Counted from the first letter of the stretch, positions 8,047 to 16,847 are shown. The stretch is 64,000 nt of DNA from Sporomusa termitida (GCF_007641255.1 NZ_CP036259.1:1488001-1552000), one strand, 5' to 3'. Translations and numbers: made by a program. Notes: generated by a model not told the origin, from the sequence alone.

Positions 8047-8754
8047 ATGAACGAAAATGTGATTAAACAGCAAATATGCGGGATTGGTAAACGCATGTAT
8101 GACAGTGGCTTTGTCGCCGCCAATGACGGCAATATTACAGTAAAACTGAACGGGCGTGAGCTTATTACGACGCCGGCCGGGGTAAGCAAGGGGTTTATGA
8201 CGCCGGAGATGATGATCAAGGTTGATCTGGCCGGCAACGTGATTATGTCCCACTCTGACTGGCAGCCTTCCTCAGAACTGAAAATGCATCTGCAGGTTTA
8301 TCAAGACCGCCCTGATGTCGGGGCTGTTGTGCATGCTCATCCGCCGTATGCCACCACATTTGCTATTGCCCATATGCCGCTCAATAAGCCGTTAATTGCC
8401 GAAGCCATTGTTGCCCTGGGCTGTGTCCCGGTAGCCGGGTACGGAACCCCTTCTACCCAGGAAATACCGGAGGCTGTTGCCCCTTACCTGAAAAAATTTG
8501 ACGCCGTGCTGTTGGCAAATCATGGCGCATTGGCCTGGGGCGCCGATTTGATTACGGCCTATCATAAACTGGAATCGGTGGAGTTTTATGCCAAACTGAC
8601 TTTTTTGTCAATGCAATTAGGCTGTTCACAGGAATTGACCGCCGGTCAGATCAAAAAACTTTATGCACTGAAAAAACAGCCGGCAAACATCTGCGGCGTA
8701 GAGTGCCCGTTACAGTGCAGCCGGAATAATATAAAAAAACAAGATGAAATGTAA
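8047..8754 (+). CDS. Class II aldolase/adducin family protein
   Basis: 235 residues when started at ATG 8047. The frame is open further upstream, but there it lies over the flavoprotein remnant and does not look like aldolase sequence. The family (fuculose-phosphate aldolase, ribulose-5-phosphate 4-epimerase and relatives) uses a zinc ion held by three His: VVHAHPPYATTFA near 97 gives HxH and LANHGALAWG near 158 the third. ANDGNITVKL near 22 and TPAGVSKGFM near 40 are typical phosphate-binding segments. It probably cleaves or epimerises a sugar phosphate or acts in methylthioribulose-phosphate dehydration; sequence does not decide. The ribosome site is weak (AAGGTG at 8027-8032). No terminator is seen before the T-box promoter. 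Confidence 0.85.
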   Translation: MNENVIKQQICGIGKRMYDSGFVAANDGNITVKLNGRELITTPAGVSKGFMTPEMMIKVDLAGNVIMSHSDWQPSSELKMHLQVYQDRPDVGAVVHAHPPYATTFAIAHMPLNKPLIAEAIVALGCVPVAGYGTPSTQEIPEAVAPYLKKFDAVLLANHGALAWGADLITAYHKLESVEFYAKLTFLSMQLGCSQELTAGQIKKLYALKKQPANICGVECPLQCSRNNIKKQDEM

Positions 8755-8763
8755 CAAATGCTC

Positions 8764-8792
8764 TTGACATTGGGCTCTGACTTTGGGATAAT
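8764..8792 (+). promoter_or_regulatory. Sigma-A promoter of the ilv T-box transcript
   Basis: TTGACA at 8764-8769, a 17-base spacer, and GATAAT at 8787-8792. It lies immediately upstream of the T-box leader. Confidence 0.8.
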
Positions 8793-8829
8793 GTATACAA
8801 AGTTTAGTTGTGATGCAATGATGTGTATG

Positions 8830-9135
8830 CAGTAAGAACATAAATCCAATATTGTACTCAGAACAGTGATGACTGGGAGCGGAATACCCGCAAAGTCCGT
8901 TACAGAGAGCCGGTGGTTGGTGTGAACCGGTGCGGTGCGGCTATTCTAAATCACCCATGAACTCCCTGCCCAACGTGATCCGCAGTTCAACTGCGGAGCA
9001 TTCTAAGCCGGGGCGTAGGCTCTACGTTAACAGAGCAACCGGTGATAGCCGGTGGATGAGTGTAAAAGCAGGGTGGTACCGCGGATATTTCCGCCCCTGT
9101 TGTGTAGGTTTACCTATACAACAGGGGCGGTTTTT
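8830..9135 (+). promoter_or_regulatory. T-box riboswitch leader of ilvN-ilvB
   Basis: Contains the stem I apical segment AGAGAGCC...GGTTGGTG (about 8905-8924) and the T-box AGGGTGGTACCGCG (9070-9083). It ends in a long terminator stem, CCGCCCCTGTTGTGTAGG (9091-9108) with CCTATACAACAGGGGCGG (9113-9130), followed by T5. Uncharged tRNA would pair with GGTG/UGG of the T-box and favour the antiterminator. A candidate specifier is CTC (Leu) in ATGAACTCC at about 8957-8965, which would fit branched-chain amino-acid control, but I cannot fix the stem I register by eye. Confidence 0.93.
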
Positions 9136-9160
9136 AATTGGAAAGGGGCGTTGGCGTATT

Positions 9161-9400
9161 ATGAAACAGGGGATTTCAATTATACTGAAAAGACAGGGAG
9201 ATTCACTTGTGCGGCTGACAGGGCTTTTATACCGGCGCGGTTATGTCATTGAGAGCCTTTCGGTGGAACCTGACAGCTGTCAGGGGCATGTTCAGGTTAC
9301 GGCGGTGGTTACCAGCCAGGCTGCGCCCCGTCAGTTACTGAGTCATGTTGCTAAGCTGGTTGATGTAGTCAAAGTTGAGGATCGCTGTATGGGGGGCTAA
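9161..9400 (+). CDS. ilvN: Acetolactate synthase small (regulatory) subunit, short form
   Basis: 79 residues, a single ACT domain. Start ATG 9161 follows GGAAAGGGGCG. Reading frames opening upstream run through the T-box leader and are rejected. ISIILKRQGDSLVRLTGLLYRRGYVIESLSV matches in parts the ACT regulatory domain of IlvN/IlvH, which binds valine and activates the catalytic subunit. It is shorter than the usual 160-residue IlvH type and like the short IlvN/IlvM type. It ends 6 bases before ilvB, with which it must be cotranslated, and both lie behind the T-box attenuator. Confidence 0.88.
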   Translation: MKQGISIILKRQGDSLVRLTGLLYRRGYVIESLSVEPDSCQGHVQVTAVVTSQAAPRQLLSHVAKLVDVVKVEDRCMGG

Positions 9401-9406
9401 CTATTA

Positions 9407-11071
9407 ATGCGAACAACAGGGAGTAAAATAATCGTTGATAGTTTGCTCAGCCTGGGGGTTGATACGGTGTTCGGCTACCCCGGCGGGGCGATCATGCCCT
9501 TGTATGATGCTTTGTATGATGCGCCGTTACGTCATATTCTGCCGGTACATGAACAGGGGGCGGCCCATGCTGCCGACGGTTATGCCCGGGCTACCGGCCG
9601 CGTCGGGGTTTGTATTGCCACATCCGGGCCCGGGGCGACCAATCTTGTTACAGGCCTGGCCACCGCGTTTATGGATTCTTCACCGGTGGTGGCCATTACC
9701 GGGCAGGTAGCCACCTCTTTGCTGGGAAGGGATGCGTTTCAGGAGATTGATATTACCGGGATTACGATGCCGGTCACTAAACATAATTTTCTGGTCAGAG
9801 ACATTAACATGCTGGCTGAGACTATACAGCAGGCCTTTGCTATTGCCGTGAGCGGACGTCCCGGCCCGGTGCTTGTCGATGTTCCCCGCGATATCCTGTT
9901 AGGTTCAACTGATTATTGCCCGGAAATAGCTGCTGCCCCTTGGCCGGCGCCGGCCCCAGCCAGCCCGCCGGCAGAGCAGGTGCAGGCCGCTGGCAGGATT
10001 TTGGCGGCGGCCCGGCAGCCGGTGCTGATTATTGGCGGCGGTGTTAAAGCCGCACAGGCCGAGCAGCAAGTTCTGCAGCTTGCTGATTGCTGTGGTATGC
10101 CGGTAGTCAGCACTCTAATGGGTCTGGGGGTAATTCCCTCCGGCCACCCCCGGCTGCTGGGACTGACAGGGATGCATGGGCATAAAACCGCTAACCTGGC
10201 AGTAACGCATGCTGATGTTATTGTGGCGGTGGGAACCCGCTTTAGCGACCGGGTAACCGGCGATCCCAAGCAGTATGCGACAGGGAAGACGGTCATTCAT
10301 TTTGATATTGATATGGCCGAATTTGATAAGAATATAACGGCTGATATTACTATTGCCGGCGACCTGAGGCAGGCGCTGACACAACTGGCAGCTTGCCTGA
10401 CAATTAACAAGCGGCAGCTGGTGGCCTGGCAGCAGCAGATTTATACTTGGCAGCAGCAGTTTCCACAGCTCGATGACTGTCAAGGACTGACCCCGCCCTG
10501 GATTATGCGGCATATGTCGGAAACAACAGCCAAGCTGGCGGTTGCCTGGGTTACTGATGTCGGCCAGAACCAGATGTGGGCGGCCCAGCATCTTAAAATC
10601 GACGGCGCGCGCAACTGGGTAACCTCCGGCGGCCTGGGGACGATGGGGTTTGGTTTACCGGCGGCAATGGGGGCCCAGGCCGGCTGTCCGGATAAAAAAG
10701 TAGTGCTGATTGCCGGCGACGGTGCTTTTAAAATGACCGGGATGGAGCTCTATACTGTCGTCAATCAGCAGCTGCCATTAACCTGTGTGCTGCTGAATAA
10801 CCGGTCTCTGGGGATGGTGCGGCAATGGCAGCAGTTGTTTTTTGATAAGCGTTATTCCTCCACCCTCCTGCCGGAATTTGATTTTGCCGGGTTTGTCAGG
10901 GCCTGCGGGGCAGTGGCTTTGGCAGCGTCTACCCGGGAGCAATTCCGGGCCGCATTTAAACAGGCGCTGGCGTCGGCGGTGCCAACAGTAATTCTTGTTG
11001 ATATTGAGACAGACCTGATTGTTAAGCCGATGGTTTATCCCGGCCAGCCAATTGACCGGTTTATTGATTAA
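9407..11071 (+). CDS. ilvB: Acetolactate synthase large (catalytic) subunit
   Basis: 554 residues, the thiamine diphosphate enzyme that condenses two pyruvates to acetolactate (or pyruvate with 2-oxobutyrate) at the head of Val, Leu and Ile synthesis. The N-terminal Pyr domain has the catalytic Glu in PVHEQGAAHAADGYARATG near residue 47. A central FAD/transhydrogenase-like domain covers about 190-330. The C-terminal PP domain has the ThDP motif GDGAFKMTGMEL...LNN near 437-464. Length is normal for IlvB. The pair ilvN-ilvB in this order, with the small subunit first, is less usual than large-first. A DUF815 gene follows after 29 bases. Confidence 0.96.
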   Translation: MRTTGSKIIVDSLLSLGVDTVFGYPGGAIMPLYDALYDAPLRHILPVHEQGAAHAADGYARATGRVGVCIATSGPGATNLVTGLATAFMDSSPVVAITGQVATSLLGRDAFQEIDITGITMPVTKHNFLVRDINMLAETIQQAFAIAVSGRPGPVLVDVPRDILLGSTDYCPEIAAAPWPAPAPASPPAEQVQAAGRILAAARQPVLIIGGGVKAAQAEQQVLQLADCCGMPVVSTLMGLGVIPSGHPRLLGLTGMHGHKTANLAVTHADVIVAVGTRFSDRVTGDPKQYATGKTVIHFDIDMAEFDKNITADITIAGDLRQALTQLAACLTINKRQLVAWQQQIYTWQQQFPQLDDCQGLTPPWIMRHMSETTAKLAVAWVTDVGQNQMWAAQHLKIDGARNWVTSGGLGTMGFGLPAAMGAQAGCPDKKVVLIAGDGAFKMTGMELYTVVNQQLPLTCVLLNNRSLGMVRQWQQLFFDKRYSSTLLPEFDFAGFVRACGAVALAASTREQFRAAFKQALASAVPTVILVDIETDLIVKPMVYPGQPIDRFID

Positions 11072-11100
11072 GATACTTTGCAATTACGGGAGGAGTTATT

Positions 11101-12372
11101 ATGACAGAAAGCGGCAGCAGGCTGGAGAATCTGTTGATTTACCGGAACATACTGAATGATAATATTGTAAAGGGGCTTCGATCACCCGGCGGCCAGGGAA
11201 CTCCCGGCAATCAGTATGCCATTGGCGCCCGGTTAATTGAATGGGCTGAAATAAATCAGGTGGCCGGCAATATCCCGGAAAACTATCTGTTAACACTAAT
11301 CGGGACTGATGAAAATATATTCAGCCGCGTTGCCGGCCAAGCCGGGGTCCGGGCCGGCAGCAGCCTGGTGCAGGCTGCTGCCCATGATGTTGTTATTTTA
11401 AAGGAGATGTTTAAGGCCGGCATTGCCAGGGGGTTAGGGGCTGAAGTCAATGCCGTTATTGAAGACTACCGGCCTGTAAGCGGGGTGCAGGGCAGCCGGC
11501 AGGCAGGACTTCAGAATCTGAGTTTGCTCAGGGCCCTGTTTCTGGACGTTGCGGCAAGCCCGGCACCGGCGGCTGTCGTTAAGGCTCTCAGCGGGTATTA
11601 CAACCGTTACGGCTGTGGCCGGTTAGCCGGCTATTATGCTTTTAAATGGGATGCGGAACAACGGGAGCTTGCCGGTATCGGTCATACTGATCCTGTCCAG
11701 TTAAGCGATATCATCGGCTATGAATATCAAAAAGCCGAACTTGTGCGAAACACCGAGGCTTTTATGAGCGGTAAACCGGCTAATAATGTGCTGCTGGTCG
11801 GTGCCCGGGGGACGGGCAAGTCATCCTCGGTAAAAGCAGTGGTCAACCGTTATGCTGATCAGGGTCTCAGGATTATTGAAATAGCGAAAGCTGATTTTAA
11901 ACAAATTCCTGAGATTATGAAAATTCTGCGGCAGTGGGGCCAAAAATTCATCGTTTTTATTGATGATTTATCATTTGAAGAGTATGAGGCTGAATATAAG
12001 ATTCTAAAATCGCTTATTGACGGCGGGGTCGAGGTGAGGCCGGACAATGTTTTGATTTATGCGACTTCCAACAGGCGGAATCTGATCAAAGAGACCTGGG
12101 ATGACCGGGACGGCAGTGAACTGCACCGGCAGGATACGGTTAATGAAAAGATTTCGCTGGCCGACCGTTTTGGGGTTACCCTGTTCTACGCATTACCCAA
12201 TCAGGAAGAGTATTTTAAGATGGTGGAAGCGATTGCCCGGAAGAACCGTATTGACCTGCCCCGGGAGGAGCTGCGGAGTGCGGCATTGCGCTGGGAAATG
12301 TCGCACTCCGGGCGTTCAGGCCGGCTTGCCCAACAATTTATTGACTATCTGGGAGGAAATATTGCCAATTAG
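11101..12372 (+). CDS. DUF815-family AAA-type ATPase
   Basis: 423 residues, function unknown. The N-terminal 190 residues are poorly conserved. The ATPase core begins near 195 with IGYEYQKAELVRNTEAF, then Walker A VGARGTGKSSS near 236, Walker B KFIVFIDDLSF near 283, sensor-like YATSNRRNLI near 320 and the family segment DRFGVTLFYALPNQEEY near 356. These are diagnostic of DUF815. Start ATG 11101 has GGGAGGAG at 11089-11096. It is 29 bases after ilvB and may ride on the same transcript, though no link to amino-acid synthesis is evident. The gene ends at a clear terminator. Confidence 0.88.
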   Translation: MTESGSRLENLLIYRNILNDNIVKGLRSPGGQGTPGNQYAIGARLIEWAEINQVAGNIPENYLLTLIGTDENIFSRVAGQAGVRAGSSLVQAAAHDVVILKEMFKAGIARGLGAEVNAVIEDYRPVSGVQGSRQAGLQNLSLLRALFLDVAASPAPAAVVKALSGYYNRYGCGRLAGYYAFKWDAEQRELAGIGHTDPVQLSDIIGYEYQKAELVRNTEAFMSGKPANNVLLVGARGTGKSSSVKAVVNRYADQGLRIIEIAKADFKQIPEIMKILRQWGQKFIVFIDDLSFEEYEAEYKILKSLIDGGVEVRPDNVLIYATSNRRNLIKETWDDRDGSELHRQDTVNEKISLADRFGVTLFYALPNQEEYFKMVEAIARKNRIDLPREELRSAALRWEMSHSGRSGRLAQQFIDYLGGNIAN

Positions 12373-12394
12373 TTAACTGTCGGCTATACATTTG

Positions 12395-12420
12395 GACTTG
12401 GTCTAAACCAAGTCTTTTTA
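12395..12420 (+). terminator. Terminator of the ilv-DUF815 transcript
   Basis: GACTTGGT (12395-12402) pairs with ACCAAGTC (12407-12414), followed by T5, 23 bases after the stop codon. Confidence 0.92.
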
Positions 12421-12870
12421 TTGTTGTAATTTGCAGATAAAAAGAATTTATATTCATGTAAACGATTTGGGACAGGGCCCATGTTCTGGCCTGCGCGGAC
12501 AAAATTCGCCAGGCTTTGCGGTGGCAGCCCGGGTATACCGATATCAGAAAGATCATTGCCACAGCCTGGCGGTGGCATAAAGGCAATCCGGTAGGCCGGT
12601 TGTGCCTGCATAGCAGCTTAAGGGGGAGCAATTTTTGACATAATGGCGACAGGGCCAGGTGAAGTTGGATACCGCCATTGAGGCTGACGGTCCGCTCTGC
12701 TGTTGTGGTAACAGCCGAGACAAGCAGCGCCTAATTTGCAGAAATGCAAATCAGGCGCTGACTGTTTAGTCTCCGATTTACATCTGGCTTTTTTGTGGTA
12801 TTATATAGTAGTGGGTATAAGAACCAGCTAATATATCCAGCCTTTAAAAGTCGGAGGAGGAAGAATTTAC
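12421..12870. other. 450-base non-coding stretch with one strong hairpin
   Basis: No convincing gene. AGCGCCTAATTTGCA (12726-12740) and TGCAAATCAGGCGCT (12745-12759) form a 15-bp stem with one mismatch and no clear T-run. On the minus strand a 75-codon frame exists at 12384-12611, but it has no ribosome site and runs through the terminator. GTGGTATTATATAG at 12795-12808 could contain a -10 for the next gene. Confidence 0.5.
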
Positions 12871-13530
12871 TTGAAAAAGATCATAGCAGCAACAGTGGGC
12901 CTCGTTTTCGCAGGCACTGCGGCATTGGCATCGCCGGCGGTTGATTATACTCCGGGGGCAGTAACCGTTGAGTTTGGCAGCACATTAAATTCAACTTTTA
13001 ATGGCAAAGGCGCAATCGATGATTCGGTTGATGGCAAATCCGGCTTTAAGTACGGGGTTGCTGCCGGTCTGGGCGACAATTTTGCGCTGCAGTACAAAGG
13101 CGGGCATTTTGTATCAGAAGACTTTGCGGCGCTCGGCCGCACGATTCACGGTGTTTCGGATTTACAGGAAGTTAACCTTCTGTACAGGCTGAGTCCCGAA
13201 GTCTCTATTGTTGCCGGCTGGGTGCAGAATAAGGTATCTTATAGCAGCCTGATTAGTGATGCGAAAGTCTCAGGCCTGCATTTTGGCTTAACGGGGTCCA
13301 GGCAGCTTGATGATAAGTCGGCTCTGTTTGCCGCCTACATTGCCGGCAGTGACACTTTATTCTGGGAAGCCGGGGTTAGCCGCAAGCTGGGAAAAGCTAC
13401 ATACTTAAATGTCTCTTATGCTGTGCGTGAGTTCAGGGAGGTTGATCTGTATGTGCCGGCTATTAATCAGGGGAGCAAAGAGGATTATACGCTCAAAGGC
13501 ATCAGTTGTGTAGTTGCGACTAAACTTTAA
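12871..13530 (+). CDS. Small outer-membrane beta-barrel protein
   Basis: 219 residues starting with TTG at 12871 behind GGAGGAGG (12853-12860). The N-terminus is a signal peptide: KK, a hydrophobic stretch IIAATVGLVFAGTAALA, and cleavage expected at ALA-SP near residue 21. The mature part has alternating polar and hydrophobic residues with strand-like stretches (FALQYKGGHF, EVNLLYRL, LHFGLTGSR, ATYLNVSYAVREF) and repeated glycine turns, as in small 8-10 strand porin-like barrels. The last residue is Leu rather than Phe. This supports a diderm cell envelope. Ligand or pore function is unknown. Monocistronic, with a terminator after it. Confidence 0.78.
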   Translation: MKKIIAATVGLVFAGTAALASPAVDYTPGAVTVEFGSTLNSTFNGKGAIDDSVDGKSGFKYGVAAGLGDNFALQYKGGHFVSEDFAALGRTIHGVSDLQEVNLLYRLSPEVSIVAGWVQNKVSYSSLISDAKVSGLHFGLTGSRQLDDKSALFAAYIAGSDTLFWEAGVSRKLGKATYLNVSYAVREFREVDLYVPAINQGSKEDYTLKGISCVVATKL

Positions 13531-13538
13531 GCAGAGAG

Positions 13539-13582
13539 TAAACCGTACAGCCGTAAAAGTGGTTTGTACGGTTTAATTTTTC
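13539..13582 (+). terminator. Terminator after the beta-barrel gene
   Basis: TAAACCGTAC (13539-13548) pairs with GTACGGTTTA (13566-13575), followed by ATTTTTCC. Confidence 0.85.
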
Positions 13583-13630
13583 CGCTATAATAATAAATAA
13601 CATTACTTGTTCATACTTATGAGGTGACAA

Positions 13631-16138
13631 ATGAACCGGCTTCCTATTGAAGATATACTGCCTGATCTTAAGGCCGCACTTACTGCCCAGGCCAGCGCTG
13701 TGCTGGTGGCGCCGCCGGGATCAGGCAAGACGACCCGTATTCCGCTGGCCCTGATGAACGAAGAGTGGCTCCGGGGCCAGCGCATCCTGATGCTTGAGCC
13801 CCGGCGGCTGGCGGCCCGGGCGGCTGCCCGCTATATGGCGCAATTGCTGGGCGAACAAGTGGGAGAAACAGTGGGGTACAGGGTCCGGCTGGACAGTTGT
13901 GCCGGACCCCGAACGCGCATTGAGGTGATTACCGAAGGCATACTTACCCGCATGCTCCAGGCTGACCAAGCCTTGGCCGGGGTAGGGCTTATTATATTTG
14001 ATGAATATCATGAGCGCAGTCTGCAGGCGGACCTGGGGCTGGCACTGGCGGTAGAAGCACAAGCTGTACTGAGAACGGATCTGCGGTTATTGATCATGTC
14101 GGCAACCCTGGCGGCGGAAGCCGTGGCTGAGCTGCTGGGCGGCGCCCCTGTAATCTGCGGCAGTGGCCAGGCTTATCCTGTAACGACTCATTATCTGGAG
14201 CAGCGCAGGGAAGAACGGTTGGAAGCTGCTGTTGTGAAAGCTGTAGGCAGAGCTCTCGCTGCCGGTTCAGGCGATCTATTGGTATTTTTGCCTGGCGCCG
14301 GCGAGATCCGGCGTGTCCAGGCCGGGCTGATGCGGGCAGGAATCGGCAAATATGCGCAGGTTGCCCCCCTGTATGGCGGATTATCGCTGGCCGCCCAGGA
14401 TTTGGCTATATTACCAAGTACGCAGGGGGGGCGTAAGATTGTTCTGGCGACCTCCATTGCCGAGACAAGCCTTACCGTAGAAGGGGTCCGCATTGTTATT
14501 GACAGCGGTTTAATGCGTGTGCCGCGTTTTTCAGCCCGTACCGGCCTGACGCGCCTGGAAACCGTGCGGGTATCGCGGTCGTCTGCCGATCAGCGGCGGG
14601 GCCGGGCCGGGCGGCTGGGACCGGGGGTATGTTTCCGGCTTTGGACCAGACAGGAGGATTTATATTTAGAGACTGCTGCTACGCCGGAAATTTTGGCTGC
14701 CGATCTGACAGCACTGGCACTGGAACTGGCAGCCTGGGGCGTTTCTGACCCCGGACAGCTGCAATGGCTGGATGCACCGCCGGCAGCCGCATTCCTCAAG
14801 GCCTGCGAGCTGCTTAACCGGTTGGGCGCGATGGACAATGGCATTATCACCGGCCATGGGCGGCAAATCGTCCGCAGCGGTTTACACCCGCGCCTGGCGC
14901 ATATGATCCTTAAGGCTGCAGAGCTTGGTTTGGGCGGCTTGGCCTGTGAGCTTGCGGCGATTCTCAGTGAACGGGATTTTTTCAGCGGAGCTGACATTGA
15001 TTTGCGTCTGCGTGTTGATATGATCCGCAAGCTGGCAAATAACAAAAACGATACGGCCTGGCTGGCCGCGCAAAATATAGATGCAGCTGTATGCCGGCGG
15101 ATTATGCAGGCAAGCAATCAGCTTAAACAGCAATTCGGGATTGCCGCTGACTGTCGGGAGGATATTGAAGCCTGCGGCCTGGTCGTGGCTATGGCCTATC
15201 CGGACCGAATCGGGCAGCAGCGGGACAATGGCCGGTTTTTGTTAGAGAACGGGCGTGGTGCCATAATCGCTGAGACGCAGCCGCTGGCGCACAACGCCTA
15301 TATAGTGGCCGCAGATCTTGATGGCCAAGGAAGCGACAGCCGTATTTTTCTTGCTGCGCCTGTAACATTGGAGGAGCTGAGGTGTTATCTGGCCCCGCAA
15401 ATCGTCACTGAGACAACCGTTGCTTGGGATGAGTCGGTGCAGGCGGTGCGGGCCAAGGTAGGCGAACGGTTAGGGACACTGATTCTAAAAGAAAGTCCTG
15501 AGCCTGAGCCTGATCCAGCCGCCGTGTTAGAGGCTTTGCTAGCGGGAATCGCCGGTGAGGGACTGAGCATTTTGCCCTGGACAAAGGCCGCGCGGCAGTT
15601 GCGTCAACGCCTGCTGTTCATTCATCAGCAGGAACAGAACTGGCCGGATGTTGCCGATGAAGGGCTGCTTGCTACTCTTGCAAACTGGCTGGGTCCGTAT
15701 GTGTATGGATTAACCGCCCGGGCTCAGCTGGCGCAGTTAAACCTTGCGTCTATATTAGAAGCCATGCTTAGCCGGGAGCAGCTACGGGAGCTTAATGCCT
15801 ACGCGCCGGCTCAGTTGACTGTGCCCAGCGGGCAAAGAATTTCTATAGATTACAGCAATCCCGAGCAGCCGGTACTGGCGGTAAAAATTCAGGAAATGTT
15901 CGGACTTAGTGAAACGCCGCGTATTGCCGGCGGCAAGGTTTGTTTAACCTTGCATTTGCTGTCGCCGGCCCAGCGGATTGTGCAGGTTACGCAGGATTTG
16001 GCTAATTTCTGGTCTAAAACCTATTTTGAGGTAAAACGGGATTTACTGGGACGATATCCGAAACATCCCTGGCCTGATGAACCAATGAAGGCTGTCCCGA
16101 CAAGACGCGCCAGGCCAAAACCGATTAAAGCGGAGTGA
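13631..16138 (+). CDS. hrpB: ATP-dependent RNA helicase HrpB
   Basis: 835 residues, matching the length of the HrpB group of DExH helicases. Motif I is APPGSGKTTRIPLAL near 27, motif II is IIFDEYHERSLQADLG near 121 (DEYH in place of the commoner DEFH or DEAH), motif III is LIMSATL near 155, and motif VI is QRRGRAGRLGPGVCFRLW near 318. The C-terminal third contains the HrpB-specific region with PKHPWPDEP near 814, a typical ending. The family is best known in proteobacteria and other diderms; its RNA role is not well defined. Start ATG follows GAGGTGA at 13621. It is monocistronic, with the tRNA promoter downstream. Confidence 0.93.
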   Translation: MNRLPIEDILPDLKAALTAQASAVLVAPPGSGKTTRIPLALMNEEWLRGQRILMLEPRRLAARAAARYMAQLLGEQVGETVGYRVRLDSCAGPRTRIEVITEGILTRMLQADQALAGVGLIIFDEYHERSLQADLGLALAVEAQAVLRTDLRLLIMSATLAAEAVAELLGGAPVICGSGQAYPVTTHYLEQRREERLEAAVVKAVGRALAAGSGDLLVFLPGAGEIRRVQAGLMRAGIGKYAQVAPLYGGLSLAAQDLAILPSTQGGRKIVLATSIAETSLTVEGVRIVIDSGLMRVPRFSARTGLTRLETVRVSRSSADQRRGRAGRLGPGVCFRLWTRQEDLYLETAATPEILAADLTALALELAAWGVSDPGQLQWLDAPPAAAFLKACELLNRLGAMDNGIITGHGRQIVRSGLHPRLAHMILKAAELGLGGLACELAAILSERDFFSGADIDLRLRVDMIRKLANNKNDTAWLAAQNIDAAVCRRIMQASNQLKQQFGIAADCREDIEACGLVVAMAYPDRIGQQRDNGRFLLENGRGAIIAETQPLAHNAYIVAADLDGQGSDSRIFLAAPVTLEELRCYLAPQIVTETTVAWDESVQAVRAKVGERLGTLILKESPEPEPDPAAVLEALLAGIAGEGLSILPWTKAARQLRQRLLFIHQQEQNWPDVADEGLLATLANWLGPYVYGLTARAQLAQLNLASILEAMLSREQLRELNAYAPAQLTVPSGQRISIDYSNPEQPVLAVKIQEMFGLSETPRIAGGKVCLTLHLLSPAQRIVQVTQDLANFWSKTYFEVKRDLLGRYPKHPWPDEPMKAVPTRRARPKPIKAE

Positions 16139-16218
16139 AGTTTATTCTGGCTTAAAAACAGGTACCGGGGCAGCTGATAATACAGCAATAGCGGGGGATT
16201 TCTTGATAGAAATGATGC

Positions 16219-16247
16219 TTGACATATTGAATTTGGCATGATAGAAT
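16219..16247 (+). promoter_or_regulatory. Promoter of the tRNA cluster
   Basis: TTGACA at 16219-16224, 17-base spacer, TAGAAT at 16242-16247, 30 bases upstream of tRNA-His. Confidence 0.85.
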
Positions 16248-16276
16248 AAACTCTGTCGTTAAACGATGTTTCACAT

Positions 16277-16353
16277 GGTGGCTATGGTGAAGTGGTTAAC
16301 ACGGCGGATTGTGGCTCCGTTATTCGAGGGTTCGAACCCCTCTAGTCACCCCA
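16277..16353 (+). tRNA. tRNA-His (GTG)
   Basis: 77 bases including encoded CCA. Anticodon GTG lies in GGATTGTGGCTCC. The extra 5' G (G-1) faces C73, the tRNA-His identity element. Acceptor stem and T-arm (GAGGGTTCGAACCCCTC) are intact. Confidence 0.97.
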
Positions 16354-16369
16354 ATTCAAATTTATTTGT

Positions 16370-16445
16370 AGGGGCGTCGCCAAGTCGGTAAGGCAACGGA
16401 CTTTGACTCCGTCATGCGTTGGTTCGAGTCCAGCCGCCCCTGCCA
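16370..16445 (+). tRNA. tRNA-Gln (TTG)
   Basis: 76 bases including CCA. Anticodon TTG in GGACTTTGACTCC; acceptor stem AGGGGCG/CGCCCCT is perfect; T-arm TTGGTTCGAGTCCAG. Confidence 0.97.
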
Positions 16446-16571
16446 ACTTATTCTATTGCATAAGGAGCTGCCAGCGCAGCTTTGCGTTTTCTCCTGTTGC
16501 TGCTGAATGCAGGCGGAGTGGTTCATCAATATGCAGGGTTACAGTATACTGTTTATCGGTATTTATACGTC

Positions 16572-16647
16572 GACCTACTAGCTCAGTCGGTAGAGCACCT
16601 GACTTTTAATCAGGGTGTCCCGCGTTCGAGTCGCGGGTGGGTCACCA
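16572..16647 (+). tRNA. tRNA-Lys (TTT)
   Basis: 76 bases including CCA. Anticodon TTT in CTGACTTTTAATCAG; acceptor GACCTAC/GTGGGTC; T-arm CGCGTTCGAGTCGCG. The 126 bases before it carry no gene; TTCATC-17-TATACT at about 16521-16549 could be a weak promoter. Confidence 0.97.
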
Positions 16648-16654
16648 AATGGTA

Positions 16655-16683
16655 TTGACATAGTACTACTACTATGATAATAT
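16655..16683 (+). promoter_or_regulatory. Second promoter, for tRNA-Leu
   Basis: TTGACA at 16655-16660, 17-base spacer, TAATAT at 16678-16683, 30 bases upstream of tRNA-Leu. Confidence 0.7.
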
Positions 16684-16713
16684 AGCTTTTGCAGCGTAAG
16701 CTGCTGATTTAAT

Positions 16714-16798
16714 GCGGGAGTGGCGGAACTGGCAGACGCACTAGACTTAGGATCTAGCGCCGTGAGGCGTGCAGGTTCAATTCCTGTCTCCCGCACCA
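16714..16798 (+). tRNA. tRNA-Leu (TAG)
   Basis: 85 bases with the long variable arm typical of tRNA-Leu and encoded CCA. Anticodon TAG in AGACTTAGGATCT; acceptor GCGGGAG/CTCCCGC. Confidence 0.97.
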
Positions 16799-16811
16799 AA
16801 ACTTTGATATG

Positions 16812-16847
16812 AAAAAAGAGGCTGCCCATAGCGGGCGGCCTCTTTGC
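16812..16847 (+). terminator. Terminator of the tRNA cluster
   Basis: AAAGAGGC and GCCTCTTT arms with an inner GCCC/GGGC pairing and T-run, just after tRNA-Leu. Confidence 0.88.

Noticed and set aside
12384-12611. 75-codon minus-strand frame rich in Pro
   Set aside because: No ribosome site, overlaps a terminator, no recognisable domain.
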